This document shows, piece after piece, positions 17,491-27,624 of a stretch of DNA of 28,421 nucleotides. The translations under genes were made by a program, and so were the position numbers. Within the stretch, counting starts at the first letter, position 1. Every line of letters starts with the position of its first letter. The stretch is from Chara braunii. Lineage: Eukaryota > Streptophyta > Charophyceae > Charales > Characeae. The DNA is taken from assembly GCA_003427395.1 (NCBI GenBank), contig BFEA01000132.1:533995-562415 (forward strand), given 5' to 3'. The notes beneath the pieces were generated by a model that worked only from the letters and a program-made list of their open reading frames with translations, did no database searches and was not told the DNA's origin.

Positions 17491-17599
17491 TGGCTAATGA
17501 AGGGACTAGGAGTGTTGTCGCGTTGTTTGATATGTGTGTCTGTGTGTGCGTTTTACTTTTGCGTTCGTAGAGTGGTGTATGCGTGGTGAGTGAGATGCG

Positions 17600-18120
17600 T
17601 CCTAGTCAACCGACGTCGAGTCGCGCTTGGGACCTCAGCCCCCCAAGATGTCGATTCCCGTGCGGGTTCGATAGAGGCGTAGTACCGCACGTACCCCCTA
17701 TGCTACAGCGAACGAGAAACGCCCTCGGCTGGTCCACCTCTGCGATTGCAATTGATCAGCTTTCGTGTTGTGGACTGGTAGCTCGACGAGGATACGCCCA
17801 CCGAAGGGAGGTGACAGCTCCCGTTTTGTGGACTGAGGCTCGTAGGAGGTATGGTTGACGCACTCGGCCGGAGCGGCTTGCGGAAGCTCCATGTATATTC
17901 GCGACGAAGGATTTAAACCAACTCCTGCGTGACGCGGCCGGGAGGGTCCCGCGCTACTCTTGAGTGGTGCCGGACCGATACGCTCGACAACACCTCTCAA
18001 CAGTCTGAGGCACCCTCCACCATGATATGTCCAGGTATGCCTTCAGCTCTTGCAATGGTCCTCCGGACGGTGGCATCTCCTCTTGCGCATGCTGAGGGGA
18101 TCCTCTCAATCCTCCTCCAG
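17600..18120 (-). repeat. Third partial copy of the arm's outer, coding-like segment
   Basis: The reverse complement aligns with about 21330-21830 on the plus strand. The best stretch is GGGCGTATCC..GAGCTAC followed by TTGCAATCGCAGAGG and GAGGGCGTTT. It lies in the same orientation as the left arm (14.1 kb) and inverted to the right arm. It overlaps the two open segments listed separately. Confidence 0.8.
17698..18000 (-). pseudogene. Coding-like segment, continuation in another frame
   Basis: This 100-codon open stretch on the minus strand overlaps the end of the larger frame (17954-18472) but is shifted by one. It contains ELSPPFGGRILVEL, which corresponds to EGLSPPLGRRIPAEL in the right arm (plus strand, about 21600-21645): 10 of 14 aligned residues agree. 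Two copies diverged at DNA level yet similar at protein level in the same frame argue that this was once translated. I do not recognise the domain. The frame change and the missing downstream part mark it as a remnant. A Met at its first codon is available but probably not the original start. Alternatively it is an exon of a spliced element gene. Confidence 0.45.
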
Positions 18121-18472
18121 TGAAACGATGAAAACCCACCAGGCCAAACCCGCACTCAGGGTATGCTCCCTGCTCTCTTGTCTCTGGTACTAACTCCTCC
18201 TCTCACCTGGCAAGGGTCTCCCGTCCTCCTCGAGATGAGATGGTCTCTCAGGCCTCAGGGCCCTTCTGCCTCTTGCTCCTCTGCCGCCTCTCAACCCTAG
18301 GCTGAGGTGGCTCTGGTCGTCGAAAAACCTCTCTCAAGTGTGCCCTGCAACTCTCCCAGTCTTGAGCCATATTCCTAATCTGACGAGCCAATGGTCTCTT
18401 CGCCTTCCTGGTCCATAGAGGTAGTGTCCCTCCCCAATCCCTCCATGAGGAAATGTTGGATGGACTACTGTC
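17954..18472 (-). pseudogene. Decayed gag-like mobile-element frame, two internal stops
   Basis: On the minus strand a single frame runs 172 codons from a TAG at 18473-18475 to a TAG at 17954, broken only by TGA at codon 75 (18248-18250) and codon 90 (18203-18205). Both TGAs precede GAG and fit CGA-to-TGA decay. The N-terminal part holds RQIRNMAQDWESCRAHLREV followed by FRRPEPP, a basic Arg/Lys/Gln stretch, and near the C terminus ISWWRVPQTVERC. The W-x2-C-x2-H-L-x-E-x-F spacing with a basic, Pro-rich tail is reminiscent of retrotransposon gag capsid domains, but I cannot confirm a family. There is no starting ATG upstream in frame; the sequence before it (CCCTAG) could be an acceptor. Its 3' part overlaps the segment shared with the right arm. 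Confidence 0.5.
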
Positions 18473-18475
18473 CTA

Positions 18476-19685
18476 GGGCACTAGGCCATTCAGCCACGTG
18501 CCCCTGGACTCCGCACATATACACAGACAGACACATACACAACTTTCTTCCAACAAAACTCTTAAGTGTATACTTCAGGACAAACAATGACCTTTATTAG
18601 CATGGAAGAAACATTCACTTTGGGCAAACGACACAAAACTCGAGGGCCATGCAATGATGAAACACTTCATCGTTGCTTAAACCACGACAGTCAGTGGGAA
18701 GGGTATGGGTCATTATTGCAACGTATCGTAGGGTAGATTCGTCAAGCAGCGGATTTGGAACTTCATCGATGGGGTCTGCAGGTGGGCTTTACCCCTGCAT
18801 TGCGACAGGACCATAGTCCGAACGTATGTGTGTGTGAACAAGTGCAACAACAACCATAGCAACCCGAAAACACGGGAACCTCCACCTAGATCAATTCACA
18901 TGCTGCTTGCACTGTATAACCCATCCGTAGAATTTACTAATGTCACAAACCAACAATCCCCACATACAAGACCAAAGGAATAAAGTGGGTCCCTCGAAGA
19001 AAAAACATGTGAGATTGATGGCAAGGCCATCATCATCATTGGCATAATAGCCAGCACCAGGTGTTTTCCTTCGTCCGTCGCCGATAACCATGGAATGTCA
19101 TACGAAGGCTACAAAGGCAAGACTCGAAGCGAATGACAACAAGCAACAAGGCATAAGACAACAACCAAATGCACGAAGGGTGGATGGCATGGGGTAGGCG
19201 GGTGGGCAGACAAACAGCACAAGGCAACTAGCGAAGAGACATAAAGAGCCAAGTTGAAAAAAAGGGAGCGAAAAAAATAAAAAAATAAAAAGTGATGATG
19301 ACATAATGTTTCGTCGGAATTGCAACGACTCATCAAGAGGCTGAACCCTCGACAATCTGCGGAATCCACGTATTTGATGGTTTGGGTCATGAACCCGTTG
19401 ACCCAGGTTGAAGGCAGACTGTCCCCAAGAGGAACATATCAGCAACAACTTTGCAGGGGACGACAAGGCGAGTGAACCAGCAGTTGGGCAACCATGGAGC
19501 GGAGCACAAAGCACCAGCAACAAGGCAACCAACTTACAGGGAACACAAGCGGCAAGCACGGAACGCATGACCAGCGGACGAGCAGGAAGGCAGTGGAACA
19601 ACGAAGCGCAAGGCATTACCGACAACACGACCACACCACACATCGAACACAACAATTCGAAGAGAGCCAGATGCGAAGCAAAACT
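18476..19685. other. Unassigned interior, strand-asymmetric 3' half
   Basis: 18.5-19.1 kb is mixed sequence without motifs. From about 19.1 to 19.68 kb the plus strand is rich in AACAAGGCA-like words, so the minus strand stays open for 202 codons (19098-19706). That translation is rich in Leu, Ser, Cys and Ala without domain features and runs past the inverted-repeat breakpoint at 19686, so I do not treat it as a gene. An A-rich patch with AAAAAAT repeats lies at 19258-19292. Confidence 0.4.
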
Positions 19686-19970
19686 GTCTTTCCAAAATTT
19701 ATACAAGGCTTAATATAAAACTCAAAATAATAATGACTTCACAAAGTCAAATTTTGTCTAACTCCCCGATTTAATAAAAATTTGGATAACACCTTCCTTA
19801 GAAAAGTAGGTTTTTCAAATTATAACTAACCTTGATATGAACTTAAACAAAAGTCGATATTTTCCCACGACAAAATTTTGACCAACTCCTTGTATTTGCA
19901 GAAATGTGGGCAGCACTTCCCTTAGCAAAAGTAGCTTTCCAAAATTTATACAAAGCCAAGTATGAGAAAA
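19686..19970. repeat. Right-arm ~121-bp units, two plus a truncated third
   Basis: CTTTCCAAAATTTATACAARG begins at 19687 and recurs at about 19945. Between them are two AACTCC..AAATTTGG/GTGGGCAGCACTTCCCTTAG blocks. They are inverted relative to 15935-16306. The first unit is cut abruptly at 19686, marking the inner edge of the right arm. Confidence 0.85.
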
Positions 19971-20249
19971 ATAACTTATCCCTGAAAATGCATAAATTGA
20001 ACTAAGTAAAATAAACTTAACTCAGAAAATACAGGAATTGAATTCACTCCAGCATCTCCAACACGTGGCAAGCATCTAAAGCAACTACCTATCAAAGACG
20101 ACACTCAGACTAAGTAGTGCTCACACTCAACCACATACAAGTTCATACCACAATTGGTAAATACTATCACCAAAGTCTCATGTTAATTCATCATAAGATA
20201 GTTCATCGAATATCCAGATGGTTTATCTTTTATGCCCAACTTACATATG
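19971..20249. other. Right-arm spacer between the two repeat types
   Basis: Reverse-complement counterpart of about 15690-15935: CTGAAAATGCATAAATTGA and TCAGAAAATACAGGAATTGAA against TTCTTGCATTTTCTGAG, and CTCCAACACGTGGCAAGCATCTAAAG against the text around 15850. It contains no open frame of interest. Confidence 0.6.
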
Positions 20250-20870
20250 GCATGACGCTAGACCACTTAACTGAGAAATAATGCTTAGATTATGCACGAA
20301 CGGGTTGCAGAACTACTTCTCTCTTCTTTGGGCGTGTGACTAGGTCATTCAACTTAGAAACAATGCCAATTCGCCCCTGAACTGTTTACATATCTAAAAC
20401 TTAATAACTCTCTGACTTATCTTCAAAAGAAAATAAATATGGGTACGGGACGGAGCCATTCAACCTAGAAACAATGCTCGGTTTGCCAAGGTTACTTTCA
20501 ATTATACTCCTTATTTTTTCTTCTCTTCTTAGTGGTATGGCTTAAGGCTGAATCATTCAGCTTAGAAACAATGTCCAGTCGCCTGTTCATATGAAAATAT
20601 AAATAAAATACTTCCAGTTATACTCAATTTACATTCATGTACGTGGCTTCAGGCTAAACCATTCAACTTAGAAACAATGCTTAGCCATTCACAAAAAATC
20701 CTCACCTCATAATAAAACAAGAGACTGAACCATTCGGCCAAGCAAACCCTCTAAAGATAAACACAACAACCAGACCATTCAACTTAGAAACAATGTCAAA
20801 CCCTTTGGAAAACAGAAAAAAAACCTTGTTCTGGGTCATTCTGCTTAGAACAATGTTCATTCGTTGGTTG
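20250..20870. repeat. Right-arm subrepeat array, about 8 units
   Basis: The core CCATTCAACTTAGAAACAAT recurs near 20264, 20342, 20455, 20551, 20655, 20728 (partial), 20771 and 20835. Its reverse complement, ATTGTTTCTAAGTTGAATGG, aligns with the left-arm core. Unit spacing is about 60-110 bp. Confidence 0.9.
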
Positions 20871-21119
20871 ACTCGGTTAAACACATGCAAAACCACCTGC
20901 CTCTCAGCTTCCCCCCGTTCATCCCTTAGTCTGTTTTTGGTCAAAATAAAATGAAATTGAAGTTCTACGTATGCGTTCCTTCCAGTTAACCTGATTTAGT
21001 CCTGAAAAAAAAAAACAAAGTCATAGGGGAGCGCATACATACACACCAGACAGACTAACAGGATGTAAAAAAAAAAATAGGGGTATAGTGGTTTCATACA
21101 GGATAAAAGAGGTTATATT

Positions 21120-21440
21120 TGACAATTCTCTGCCTCTTGAAACTCGCCTAGGTTTCGGCAGAGCTGTCGCAATCGGTAGGGCGAACCTTCCACAAAGGCT
21201 TTGGCACGGATTACGGGTTGCAATCCCGCATGCCGCCTTCCTCTCTGAACCAATAGATCAGACTTAGAATAAGAAGGGCAGTGATAAAAACATTGAGTCT
21301 CTCAGATCCAGGAGAGATGTACTCAGACTCGCATGAGAAGACCTTGATTTCCTCTATGCACCTGAGGGTCGTACAATGGTGGCCAAACAGGCAATAATAC
21401 TGCCTAACTTAAGTCAAGACGCTATCGAGCACGACGGTCT
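21120..21440 (+). repeat. Right arm of the large inverted repeat, outer segment
   Basis: Counterpart of 14100-14440. It begins ATTCTCTGCCTCTTGAAACTC, includes CGGCAGAGCTGTCGCAATCGG and GGGTTGCAATCCCGCATGCCG, and continues into a plus-strand frame (LRSRRDVLRLA, then EDLDFLYAPEG) like the minus-strand reading of the left arm (LRYKKGALGLAREGLETL). Stops interrupt it. Confidence 0.8.
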
Positions 21441-21830
21441 CATACGCTGCAGCGAGTGTAGGACCTCACGGTCATGTAACGCAAGATTAAGGTATTGCAT
21501 TGACTCAGTGGAGATACCACTCCGATCGTGCGTGTCAGCTATACGTTTCGCAGCTCCCTGCAACAGGACAGAGCTCCGTGAGGTACAACTCACCTTTACC
21601 TGAGGGGCTATCACCACCCTTAGGTAGGCGTATCCCTGCTGAGCTACTGACTCACGTACGGAGGCTTTAACTTGCAATCGCAGAGGTAAGTAAGTCGACT
21701 CGGAGGGCGTTTGCTCGGTCGTTATAGTATAGGCATACGCGTGGTTGAACGCCTAAGACTACCCGTAGTGTCAGGCATCGGGGTGCTGATCTCCCGGACC
21801 AACTTACAATTCAGGTCGACTTGACTAACG
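21441..21830 (+). pseudogene. Coding-like remnant in the right arm
   Basis: DNA here aligns with the reverse complement of about 17600-17990. In the plus frame ending at a TAA near 21669 the stretch EGLSPPLGRRIPAEL matches ELSPPFGGRILVEL of the middle copy. A donor-like CAGAG|GTAAGT follows at about 21687 (GCAATCGCAGAGGTAAGTAAG). No full-length frame survives; the longest nearby (75 codons, 21376-21603) is in a different frame. It is best read as the degraded 5' coding part of a mobile element whose leader is the subrepeat array upstream. The family is unknown. Confidence 0.45.
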
Positions 21831-22034
21831 ATCTTTCACGCATGCTATGTCCTAATCTATCTGCACTTAATCCATAATTTATCTATGACTTATAAATTTT
21901 TTCAACTCGATACACACATAACGAATAAATTTCAAAGGTTGAGACTTACAGACAATGAGATGTCTTTACATTTTTACACAAGCAAAGACAAACATAAGAA
22001 TGACCAGAGCTGACTTTTGAAAGAGAAAAAAACA

Positions 22035-22155
22035 GTAGGCTGTAGGCTTTTCAGTCATGCATCAAAAATAAACGTAGACTCATAAACTTTCAAACATGCA
22101 TCCGAAATTAAGGTAGGCTCACGACCTTTAAAAGAATATGACACGAATAAACCTT
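22035..22155. repeat. ~38-bp tandem repeat, three diverged copies
   Basis: GTAGRCTCATRAACTTTCAA plus CATGCATCMRAAATTAA, starting near 22039, 22073 and 22112. Confidence 0.6.
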
Positions 22156-24160
22156 TCGGCTTTGTCACTTATCCTAATATGTTTTACATCAGGAAAGAGT
22201 AAAACCATAAATCCAAACTAAATGTACAAAGGTTATGCGTCGGTGAAGAGTCTGAGTCGAGGTTCAGGTAAGCATAAGTTTGTCAATGCAAGTTGCATGA
22301 ATAAAGCATGGTTTGTCAATTTACTGATCCGCAAACAAAACCAAATGCATTACATAATTCTAACAGAGTCAACCATTTATTCACTTTCACCCGCATTACA
22401 CTTACACTTGTAAACCTCTTAGTCAAACATCCTCTTTCCGACTTAGTCATCCAGTCTCATCTTACTTTTGTCATTCAAGGACTTTTTTTTACCAAACACA
22501 GATCCGTTAGACAATGATTCGAAAATCATAATTTTTTTTTAGTGCAGAGGTCGATGCAGAGTGTGGGTGTCGAGGGTGAGTGAGGGTCGAGTTGGCGAAC
22601 CAACATGTTACCATAAGGCAACTGCATGTAGTCTTGTATAGACTCATAATGAGTCTTCTTGATTAAGATGACTTGCAATCAAACAGATCGACAGGGGTGA
22701 GAAAACTCGGGGAGGGGTCGCCTATTGTTCGTTGAAGCCAAGGGCAACAATGTCTGTCACCCGTTGCGCCCGCTTCAGAGGTCCTGAGTGGCCAGCATGG
22801 TGTCAATGAACCGCTCTGTCTGTCACGCTACCTTTCTGAAAAATAAAAGAGGTGAAAATTTTGATTAAAATAAATTGTGTAGAATTTATCGGCAGCATTG
22901 ATATTCCTATGAAAACTTCGCTGTGAATTCCTTGATAGAACCTCAAAAGTAATTTAGAAATAAAAGATAAGGTTCCCCTTCTTAAAAGTAAACATTACAA
23001 GACTTTCAAATGGTCAAGTGCAACAACTATGATAGCCTTTTGTTTCACTTAAAGTTGTTTTTTCATAGCTGGTCGGTCCAAGATGCAACCGTCATTGACT
23101 TCTTCAGTGGACTCTTTTTGGACAGTCTTCACTTAGGGTTGTCTTTGTTTGCAGCTTGTCCCCCAATAACGGGGAATGCCTCGATCTGATCATACGACCA
23201 GTAGCGTCGCCAAAGCTCGGACTGCAAAAAACGGGTAAGAATAAACTTTACTCACTGTCATGCACTATAGAGATCATGCTAACTTTTCGTTGCAGCACTG
23301 GCGAACTCAAATGCATGGCTCTGTGTTGATAATGTATTTTGCAGAAGAATTAAAACAAGTTTGATTTTGAAAATGTTTTTTCTCAGTTTGTCTGTCACAC
23401 AAGGCTCTTTTAACCTGCACTCAACAACTCGTCCTTTTCCTTCCAACTCACTCCCTGTTGGCTACGCCCTCCCTGTCACTCACACTCACACTCACCCTCT
23501 CAGTTCAAACACAAACATCGCGCATTACATGTTTTGCTTTACATTCAGCAAACTTAATTGTTGAAAGGTCAGCTAATCCGCTCACCAGCTCAATCTTTCG
23601 AAGCATGAACAAGCCAAATTTCAGTCCCTCCTCTGATTAGATCATCCAATCAATCCTCAGTTCCTCTTGGTGACTCGCAACGTGTTGATCAAATTTGTCG
23701 TTGAGTTAATGGATAGGTCGAGCCAAACGGGTATTCTCACAAATCAACTTGAAATTTTGTGTGACCAGGACATTCAGTATACTCTATGCTTAGTGATCTT
23801 ATCAGCGGTTGGTTTGAGCCTTCTTGCGACTCAACTTGGATTTCCAACAGGGTTTCTCAGAACGATCTCTTCTAGGGAGATCCCGCTCGCCCTCTGGCTC
23901 AGGCACGTGAACTAGGGTGGACCAAATTCTCATTGATAACCTCTAATCTTTGGAGTACAAAGCACGAGAGTAAACTCACGTTGTTGCAACATATGCTAGC
24001 ATCACCCTTCCCTCAGGCTTATCTCTATCTCTTCTCACAACCTCCTCTTCACACGTCGGGACTCACACTTATCCTACCTACAAGCTTGAAGACGGTTCCT
24101 TCCCAACTTAGCTCCTATGTTGTTCACTCATGATGGGACCCCATCAAGATTGGACCGGTT
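22156..24160. other. Unassigned AT-richer stretch
   Basis: Short frames only (up to 82 codons, plus, 23667-23915) without recognised motifs. Donor-like TTCAG|GTAAGC occurs near 22267. A perfect palindrome AGACTCATAATGAGTCT lies at 22640-22656. I find no transposase, RT or tRNA signature. Confidence 0.45.
22640..22656. repeat. 17-bp palindrome
   Basis: AGACTCAT-A-ATGAGTCT, perfect arms with a single central base. Confidence 0.9.
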
Positions 24161-24166
24161 CATAGT

Positions 24167-24350
24167 AAGGGGGGGGTACACATAGAATAATAACAATAAT
24201 TAACATTGCTTTCTTCATCATTATTAATATTATTAAACCGTTGATAGGGACGTTTATAAAGGTAGTTTTAATTGGAAGTGCTCTCTGTGTCTTTGAGCGC
24301 AGTTACTCCCCATAAATCTACACACAGTCTCTCTCTTCCATTGTTCAACG
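24167..24350 (+). promoter_or_regulatory. Possible polypurine tract followed by TATA-containing region
   Basis: AAGGGGGGGG (24167-24176) is followed by TACACATAG and then AT-rich DNA. TTTATAAAGG (TATAAA at 24255-24260) comes about 80 bp later, with a CT-rich run (GTCTCTCTCTTCC) ~70 bp further on. This resembles a retroelement PPT leading into an LTR with its own promoter. No matching second LTR or primer-binding site is seen in the window, so it may be just a promoter-like stretch. Confidence 0.25.
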
Positions 24351-26229
24351 AATTTGAGCCTTGAGGGCTCTCATGCGATTGCAGGCGGACGGCGTCCTAA
24401 GTTTAACGGATATTACGGGCAATAGTAACAATAATCTAGCTAATATTCATAGTGATGATCATACTTCACGCTTTAATAGGGCATGTTCACAGCTGGTTTG
24501 TTCCCACTTCTCTGCATGTCGCCCCTCCCTGTCGTGTTCTTAAAGGCTTGGATGATCTCTAACCAGCCTGTACATGGCTATGACACACATGAATGAGAAT
24601 CTCAATCCCGTCCCCGTGCGCGCTGCATTTTTTATCTCCTCTTTCTCCTTCCCATATCTACTTCTGCTCTATTCTCTCCCTCACTCTTCTTTAATTTTCT
24701 CTTTCTCAGTTTTATCCTCTTCCCAATCTCTCACTTATTCTGCCCCTCTAGCATAAACCCTCTTACACGCACTTCTCCGAGTACCTCTCTCTCTCTTCCA
24801 CGTGATTGCTTCTCTTAAGTAGACCACTTCTCCTCTTCCCATATGTGCGGGTATGCCTGTACTAGCTCACTGTACTTGGCCACTATAAGGCCCCCTTGCA
24901 TTCAATCATATCTTCACAAGAGAAGCTAGATCTGCTAGCTCTGCCCAACTCTCATCTTTGTCTCACTTACTCTCACCTTTTGCCTCCATTCTGCTGCATA
25001 TCCCTCTCTCTCGCCCTCACTCTCTCGGATGGTTCTTCGAGAAGTGTGTATTTCCATTCAGGGGTTTACCAGTCACCTTCAATCTCGCGCACTCTCACAA
25101 GCAGATGCGGGACAACGCCGATCTTGACCCTGGCACTTAACGAGTGATGGAAGCACTCGACCGTTGATCTCCAGTTGTAATATGCAAGCTTGCCTTGATC
25201 ATTCCTCAGTTTTGTCTGCGGTAAACGTTGGGGTGTGAAGGCAGGAACGTTTCTCCTGCTAGAACTTCAGAGGAAAAGTGGGCGTATTCTCTACCATGCT
25301 GCAATTTGGATTTAAAGCAGTACTGAACTGAGTGAATTTATCCACGTTCTTGACCAAATGAATGCCACTTTGAAGGTGAGGCATTAAACCCCCTTTTTTT
25401 TCCCTTATCGCTCGTTCCTACACTTCATCCTTCATTATGTGTTGCTTCACCTTTCTTGCTCAGTTATTCGCTCCCGTATGGAAACGAGCCTTTCCCCCCT
25501 TTTTGCAGATCTTACTTCCGGATCCGCTGTAGAGGTAAGGCGGTTTTCGCTGCCGAATTTGTAGCTTTCTGTCACGAAAAGGCACAAGCGTGGTTCACAC
25601 TCACCAGAAAGGTTCTTCTCACAGTGTGCGCTCTTGAAGACTGCTCAGTCCATACGTCCCAACTTTTAGTCTGTATCCACGACAATCGGCCACGACTTAA
25701 GCATCTAGTGAAAACCATTATTTCCACTAGAACAGAGTTGCCCTGTCAACTTCCATATACCAGGCTCTGCTTGCTCTCGTTGCTCGCGCCCTCTTCCCGG
25801 AGATCGGGCACTATGGTCTAAACCGAGCAGCACTCACGCTCGAGCGCTGCGGACGTCGGGCACGTAATGTCGAAATCACCTCCCTCCCCTTTGCCCATAG
25901 CTCACCTCTGATATAGTCGTGTTCACGGACAGGGACATGAAAGCTTTGTTCGAGACGCTCCTTCGCCCTTCACCAGTCATGGGTGGGCTGCGTACGCCAG
26001 GCATGCGTCCCATTCTCGTTCTGCCTGAATATCCAATCAGGCCTCTGGTACCGGAGAATTCAGGCTCACAGGTAGCGAACAACGACAGTATCAAGGCTTC
26101 AGGCCTACTTCGGTCCCGTAAAACCAATATAGGAACAGACCATAATAAAAGCCCAAGTATAAGCCCCTGGCAGATGAAGAAAATGGGACCTCAAGAGACC
26201 ATCGGTAGGAATTCGCTGCTTGGATATCA
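24351..26229. other. Unassigned stretch with several short frames
   Basis: Plus-strand frames include 121 codons (25456-25821) and 104 codons (25919-26233). Neither has a motif, signal peptide or domain that I recognise. CT-rich patches at 24.63-24.82 kb and donor-like sites near 25377 (TTGAAG|GTGAGG) and 25532 (GTAGAG|GTAAGG) are present. Exons of an unidentified gene are possible but cannot be supported. Confidence 0.35.
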
Positions 26230-26459
26230 CTAGCAGTCGTACCGTGTAATTACCTCAATCAAGTTTACATAGAGTAGCCAGCCCAATCTTCGTCGTCAGT
26301 CTCAGTGCCGTTGGATTGATCGGTGTGATTAAGATGGTGCCTCGCCGAGTTCATCAATTGCTGTAGCCAAATGATCTAAGTTACCAACCGTCCGTCGTAG
26401 CCAAAAAAGTGCCATTGGATCAGTTGTGGTAAACAGATGAATTGTGAAGTGCCTGTACC

Positions 26460-26860
26460 GAACCAGCGCTTATGCCCATATAATAGTCACATCCACAACG
26501 AATGATATCAATAACCTTACCAACAGTGTCCAGCCATAGTGAATGGACCCAGTATCAAGCTAGTAACTGCGTCGTCGTAACCAGCCTGTCGTAACACTAA
26601 ATCTGTACCATAATAAGAAGATTGAAGTGGTGTGAACTGCGGCAGCCCCGAACCCAGGCATATACCATATCGAGCAGTACGTGTGCCATACCAGTACCGA
26701 GCCAGTGACCGTATCGAAATAGTAGCACCGATTTTACAGCACCCGGGCCAAACCAGTATCTGTGTCAAAAATTATAGCTCCGAATCGCCATGAGTTTCTC
26801 AATGCCAGGCCAGTGGCCATACCGGTCCCGGACTTGGGCATCAGTCATTTGTAGCTAGAC
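26460..26860. repeat. Degenerate ~80-bp tandem repeat
   Basis: A loose unit of ACCAGTNCC..GTRTCRAAATAGTAGCNCCG recurs near 26474 (ATAATAGTCACATCC), 26551 (GTATCAAGCTAGTAACTGCG), 26711 (GTATCGAAATAGTAGCACCG), 26763 (GTGTCAAAAATTATAGCTCCG) and 26838 (GGCATCAGTCATTTGTAGC). The similarity is visible but weak. Confidence 0.4.
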
Positions 26861-27624
26861 TATCGAGTGTTGGTACTTAGTGCTCATCTGAGTTCCCTTG
26901 CATGACTCATCCCACCATGAGAATTCGGTAATATATGGGTTTTGCACACACAGTAATATATAATTTATAGCAAAGGTAAAAATTAAGTAAAATCTGATAA
27001 AATCAGCGAAGGATAACAAATTAGAGAAAATCCGTTTAAATCTGCAAGGAGAAATAAACAGGTAAATCGGGTTTAAATCCAACAAAAGCGTACTCGGGCA
27101 AAGTTCATTAAATAATAAAATGATCACATGTTTCTGTTTCCTTTTATCGTTTTTAGTTTTATGATTATTTTTAAGTTCATCATTAAATTAAATAAATTAT
27201 GAAGCTTTGTCTTCCCATCAACTGGTCAACGTGGAAAATAGACTTGCAAGCGTTCGTTCGCCCTACGGTTGGCTAACTTGAGGACAACGTCAAATTAGAC
27301 GGAAAATGCTTACGCCAGGACGGGAAAAACGACGGTCCGATTATCGAAAATTAAGGGTTCGTTTCGGTCGACGTCTACGAAGAATTTAGAGTCCATCTTA
27401 GACCCCCTAATTTTCTCCGGCAGCTCCGACAAGAATACTCGAAGAATCTTAAGTGAAAGTTCGGTTGAGGGTCCAATTTTTTTTTTTTCGGGTGGTTGAC
27501 TGGTTTGCAGCCCCTCGACAACGGTCTCAACAACCCTTTGCTATCGATATGATGCTACTTGAAGTTCAATAATCCGAAGTTCAAATCTAATGGAAGACTA
27601 TAGCCTACTCATACGAAATGTAAG
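26861..27624. other. Unassigned AT-rich stretch
   Basis: AT-rich, with a 12-T run near 27477 and no supported open frame. It includes TTCGATAATCGGACC-like text on the minus strand near 27335. Nothing identifiable. Confidence 0.45.

Noticed and set aside
19098-19706. Longest open frame in the window, 202 codons, minus strand
   Set aside because: The translation is Leu/Ser/Cys/Ala-rich with no domain features. The frame follows from AAC/AAG-rich plus-strand composition and crosses the inverted-repeat breakpoint at 19686.
25456-25821. 121-codon plus-strand frame as a gene
   Set aside because: No recognised motif, no supporting neighbour, and length within what chance gives in 28 kb. Left as unassigned.
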